Source: Streptomyces flaveolus (GTDB taxonomy: Bacteria; Actinomycetota; Actinomycetes; Streptomycetales; Streptomycetaceae). From it: 64,000 nucleotides of DNA. This document shows, piece by piece, positions 61,309 through 64,000 of the stretch; within the stretch, counting starts at the first letter, position 1, and each line of letters starts with the position of its first letter. The notes beneath the pieces were generated by a model. It was not told the DNA's origin, searched no databases, and saw only the letters and a program-made list of their open reading frames with translations. A program made the position numbers and the translations under genes. The stretch spans positions 1 through 64,000 of the forward strand of contig NZ_JNWV01000035.1 in the NCBI RefSeq assembly GCF_000716535.1, read 5' to 3'.

Positions 61309-62550
61309 ATGAGCCTCACCCGCTCGCTCGTCGATGTACGGCCCCTGCGCACCTCGCCCGTCTTCCGGCGGCTGCTGATCGGCCGGACCGTGTCCGTGCT
61401 CGGCGGGTTCATGACCATGGTGACGGTCATGTACCAGGTCTGGGACCAGACCCACAGCACCGCGTGGACCGGCGCCGTCGGGCTGGCCCAGGCGCTGCCG
61501 CTGGTGGTGTTCGGGCTGTTCGCCGGGGCGTGGGTGGACCGCGCCGACCGGCGCCGCGTCTTCCTCGCGGCGACCGTCGGCCAGGCGGTCTGCTCGCTGC
61601 TGCTGGCCGTGCAGGGCTTCACCGGGCATGTGCCGCCGGTGGCCGTCCTGCTGCTCGTCGCCGTGCAGTCGGGCTTCGGCGCGCTCGGCGCCCCGGCCGC
61701 CGGGGTGTTCGTCCCACGGCTGCTGCCCAAGGAACAGGTGGCCGCCGGCCTGGCGCTCCAGCAGGTGACCGGTCAGTCGATGATGCTGCTCGGCCCCGCC
61801 CTGGCCGGGCTGCTGCTGGGCTGGTTCGGCATCGGCGTCTGCTATCTGCTGGACGCCCTCAGCTTCGGCCTCGCCTTCTACGGCGCCCGCGGGCTGCCGG
61901 CGCTGCCGCCGCAGGGCGAGCCGTCGCGGGCCGGGCTGCACGGGGTGCTGGACGGGCTGCGGTTCCTGGCCGGGCACCGGGTGGTGCGGGGTGCGCTGAT
62001 CACCGACCTCGCCGCCACCGTGCTGTCGTTCCCGGTGAGCCTGTTCCCGCTGGTCAACGCGGAGCGGTTCGGGGACGATCCGCGCACCCTCGGCCTGTTC
62101 CTGTCGGCGCTGGCGGTGGGCGGGGTGGCCGCGACCGCGCTGTCCGGCCCGCTGACCCGGCTCGCCCGGCCCGGTCCGGTGATGCTGTGCGCGTCCGCCA
62201 CCTGGGGCGCGGCCCTGGTGCTGTTCGGCCTGGCCGGCGACCCCTGGACCGGTCTGGCCCTGCTCGCGCTGGCCGGCGCGGCGGACGCCACGGCGGTGGT
62301 CTCCCGCTCCACGATCGTGCAGACCCGCACCCCGGACGCGCTGCTCGGCCGGGTGACGGCGGCCGAGCAGATCGTCGGCCAGGCCGGCCCCAGCCTCGGC
62401 AACGCGCGCGGCGGTCTGCTCGCCGGCTGGACCTCGGGCACGACCGCCCTGATCAGCGGCGGCCTGCTGTGCGTGCTGGCGGTGGCGGCGGTCGCGACGA
62501 CGACGCCCGAACTGCGGGACGGGGCTAGCGCGGTGCCGGACGCGCCGTGA
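61309..62550 (+). CDS. MFS transporter (drug-efflux type)
   Basis: A 413-residue major facilitator protein with about twelve hydrophobic segments. RTVSVLGGFMTMVTVMYQVWDQTHST opens the first helix, and the A-loop DRADRRRVFLAA is clear. It belongs to the enterobactin-exporter/MdtG-like group often called MFS drug exporters. Substrate unknown. ATG at 61309 is used; a GTG at 61291 is also in frame. The end overlaps the convergent hydrolase gene by 26 bases. Confidence 0.85.
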   Translation: MSLTRSLVDVRPLRTSPVFRRLLIGRTVSVLGGFMTMVTVMYQVWDQTHSTAWTGAVGLAQALPLVVFGLFAGAWVDRADRRRVFLAATVGQAVCSLLLAVQGFTGHVPPVAVLLLVAVQSGFGALGAPAAGVFVPRLLPKEQVAAGLALQQVTGQSMMLLGPALAGLLLGWFGIGVCYLLDALSFGLAFYGARGLPALPPQGEPSRAGLHGVLDGLRFLAGHRVVRGALITDLAATVLSFPVSLFPLVNAERFGDDPRTLGLFLSALAVGGVAATALSGPLTRLARPGPVMLCASATWGAALVLFGLAGDPWTGLALLALAGAADATAVVSRSTIVQTRTPDALLGRVTAAEQIVGQAGPSLGNARGGLLAGWTSGTTALISGGLLCVLAVAAVATTTPELRDGASAVPDAP

Positions 62551-63121
62551 GCGGTGCGGTGCCGCCGACGCACCAGTCCAGGACCGCCGGCCAGGGGCCG
62601 TACCCCGCGTCCAGGTCCAGGTGGGCGGCGCCGGGCAGGATGTCGGCGGGGATGCCGAGGGGCTCGGCGAAGACCGTGTCCGCGCCCCCGGGGCAGTACG
62701 GGTCGTCGTCGCCCGCGACCAGCCGCGCCGGCCCGGGCAGGGTGAAGTCGAGCGCGGGCGGGACGAAGGCGGCCACCTCCGGGTACCGGGCCAGGACGGA
62801 ACCGGACGGCGGGGAGACGAGCAGCACCCGGTCCGCGTACCGCTGCTGCTTCATGCCCCGGGCGGCGGCGTGCAGCCACAGCACGGCGGACAGGCTGTGG
62901 GCCACCACGACCCGCTCGCCGGGGCCGTCGCGCAACTCCTCCAGGTGGCGGGCGAGTTCGCCGAGCCAGACGTCCAGATCGGGGTCGTCGGCGTCGGGCA
63001 GCTGCGGATAGCCGACCCGGTGGCCGAGGGCCGTGAGCCGGTCGGCGAGCCAGTGCTGCCAGTGCTCCGGCGGGCGGTGGTTCTGCCAGCCGTGCAGGAT
63101 CAGGTACGCGCGTGTGGTCAT
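62525..63121 (-). CDS. RBBP9/YdeN-family serine hydrolase
   Basis: A 198-residue small alpha/beta hydrolase. YLILHGWQNHRPPEHWQHWL near the start, nucleophile Ser in VVAHSLSAVLWLH, DDPYC in the Asp region and the late GAAHLD His motif match the family. Substrate unknown. It overlaps the convergent MFS gene at the 3' end. Confidence 0.85.
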   Translation of the reverse strand: MTTRAYLILHGWQNHRPPEHWQHWLADRLTALGHRVGYPQLPDADDPDLDVWLGELARHLEELRDGPGERVVVAHSLSAVLWLHAAARGMKQQRYADRVLLVSPPSGSVLARYPEVAAFVPPALDFTLPGPARLVAGDDDPYCPGGADTVFAEPLGIPADILPGAAHLDLDAGYGPWPAVLDWCVGGTAPLTARPAPR

Positions 63122-63221
63122 GCCGGTGATCCTCTACGGCCGGGGTCCACCGGTCCAGCGCGTCCGGACGCGCCCCGCTGATGCGCGTCCGGCCGCCCCT
63201 TCGTGGTTACTGTGCATTCCC

Positions 63222-63268
63222 TTGACGGAAAGAAACTTCCCGGATATTGGTGACTCCTCGGAAGTTTC
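63222..63268 (+). promoter_or_regulatory. Promoter and inverted repeat before the GH3 gene
   Basis: TTGACG (63222-63227) and TATTGG (63245-63250) form a -35/-10 pair with a 17-base spacer. GAAACTTCC (63232-63240) in the spacer pairs with GGAAGTTTC (63260-63268) beyond the -10, a likely repressor operator or RNA stem. Confidence 0.5.
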
Positions 63269-63300
63269 CTTCAGCGGTTCTCCTCTGGAAGGAGCGCACG

Positions 63301-64000
63301 TGCACCACACCAGCACGGGTAGCGACACCGGCACGGGAAGCGGCACCGGCACGGCAGGCACGGAGAACTCCGCGGGTGCGGGCAGACGCACCGCGCGGCC
63401 GTCCCGGCGCGCCGTCCTCGCCGCGACCGCGGGCCTCACCGCCGCGCTGACCGTACCGACGACCGCCCACGCCGCCACCCCCGACGACCGCCGGCTGCGC
63501 GCCCTGATCTCCGGCATGACGCTGGAGGAGAAGGTCGGCCAGCTCTTCGTGATGCGGGTCTACGGCCACTCCGCCACCGCCCCGGACCAGGCGGACGTCG
63601 ACGCCAACCTCACGGAGATCGGCGTCCGCACCGCCGCGGAACTGATCGCCAAGTACCGGGTCGGCGGCATCATCTACTTCGCCTGGGCGCACAACACCCG
63701 CGACCCGCACCAGATCGCCGACCTGTCCAACGGCATCCAGCGGGCCTCCCTGGACCAGCCGCGCGGCCTGCCGGTGCTCATCGCCACCGACCAGGAGCAC
63801 GGCGCGGTGTGCCGGATCGGCAAGCCCGCCACCCTCTTCCCCGGCGCCATGGCGATCGGCGCGGGCGGCTCCCGCTCCGACGCGCGCGCCCTGGGCCGGA
63901 TCTCCGGCGCCGAGCTGCGCGCGATGGGCGTCAACCAGGACTACTCCCCCGACGCCGACGTGAACGTCAACCCGGCCAACCCGGTCATCGGCGTCCGCTC
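63301..64000 (+). CDS. Secreted GH3-family beta-glycosidase (3' end outside window)
   Basis: The first 233 residues of an exported GH3 enzyme, probably beta-N-acetylhexosaminidase-like. Thr/Gly-rich start, then a twin-arginine-type signal ([17 protein letters not shown]) ending AHAATPD. The catalytic barrel begins with LISGMTLEEKVGQLFV, a hallmark of GH3, followed by GGIIYFAWAHN, LPVLIATDQEHGAVCRI and the beginning of the metal-free sugar site. GTG at 63301 follows GGAAGGAG. The stop lies beyond 64000. Confidence 0.85.

Overview
The window is a high-GC actinobacterial chromosome segment, almost certainly from Streptomyces. The best evidence is a divergent pair of rodlin genes next to a short chaplin, a second long chaplin elsewhere, two-domain LacI regulators, many GTG starts and dense ATGA/GTGA overlaps. 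No tRNA, rRNA, CRISPR array, insertion sequence or prophage was seen. Both window edges cut a gene: a MurJ-like flippase at the left and a GH3 glycosidase at the right.

Layout. (1) 1-6.6 kb: a tightly overlapping surface-polysaccharide operon (flippase, polysaccharide deacetylase, GT4 glycosyltransferase, Wzz-like protein, CelD-like acyltransferase) convergent with a secreted GH26-like glycosidase. (2) 7.0-9.4 kb: aerial-hypha surface genes, namely a decayed long chaplin, a chpD-like short chaplin and two rodlins. (3) 9.4-19.4 kb: long-chain acyl-CoA synthetase, a VWA lipoprotein, an ABC exporter whose ATPase is fused to an extracellular hydrolase, an APC permease and a lipoprotein. (4) 19.4-25.6 kb: a myo-inositol catabolic operon (iolC, an aldolase-like gene, iolB, iolD, mmsA/iolA) with a visible sigma-70-like promoter. 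(5) 26-29 kb: a small HTH gene, a zinc alcohol dehydrogenase and a stand-alone condensation-domain protein. (6) 29.2-35.9 kb: nine genes for small secreted proteins falling into several paralogous families, followed by a two-domain, sortase-anchored chaplin. Several of these genes carry a hairpin about 16-27 nt before the start codon. (7) 36.1-38.4 kb: copZ-copA behind a CsoR-type operator; the copA product lacks the DKTGT phosphorylation segment. (8) 39-47.3 kb: citrate synthase, RecD2-like helicase, a gene remnant, a large multi-domain immunity-like protein, a VOC protein and a DUF2637 membrane protein. (9) 47.6-53.6 kb: a ribose operon (LacI regulator, rbsA, an rbsC-rbsB fusion, rbsK, rbsD) with two operator copies in front. 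(10) 53.7-58.2 kb: an uncharacterised sugar-type operon (isomerase, DUF993, Gfo/Idh/MocA) divergent from its own LacI regulator. (11) 58.3-64 kb: mixed small enzymes, a MarR-GNAT fusion, an MFS transporter, an RBBP9-like hydrolase and the start of the GH3 enzyme.

The most interesting material is the small-secreted-protein cluster at 29.2-34.4 kb with its shared leaders, paired cysteines and 5' hairpins beside the chaplin locus. Next are the catalytic-segment deletion in CopA, the decayed chpA-like gene, and the hydrolase-ABC and immunity-like multi-domain proteins. Functions are assigned from motifs and remembered family features; no database search was run.
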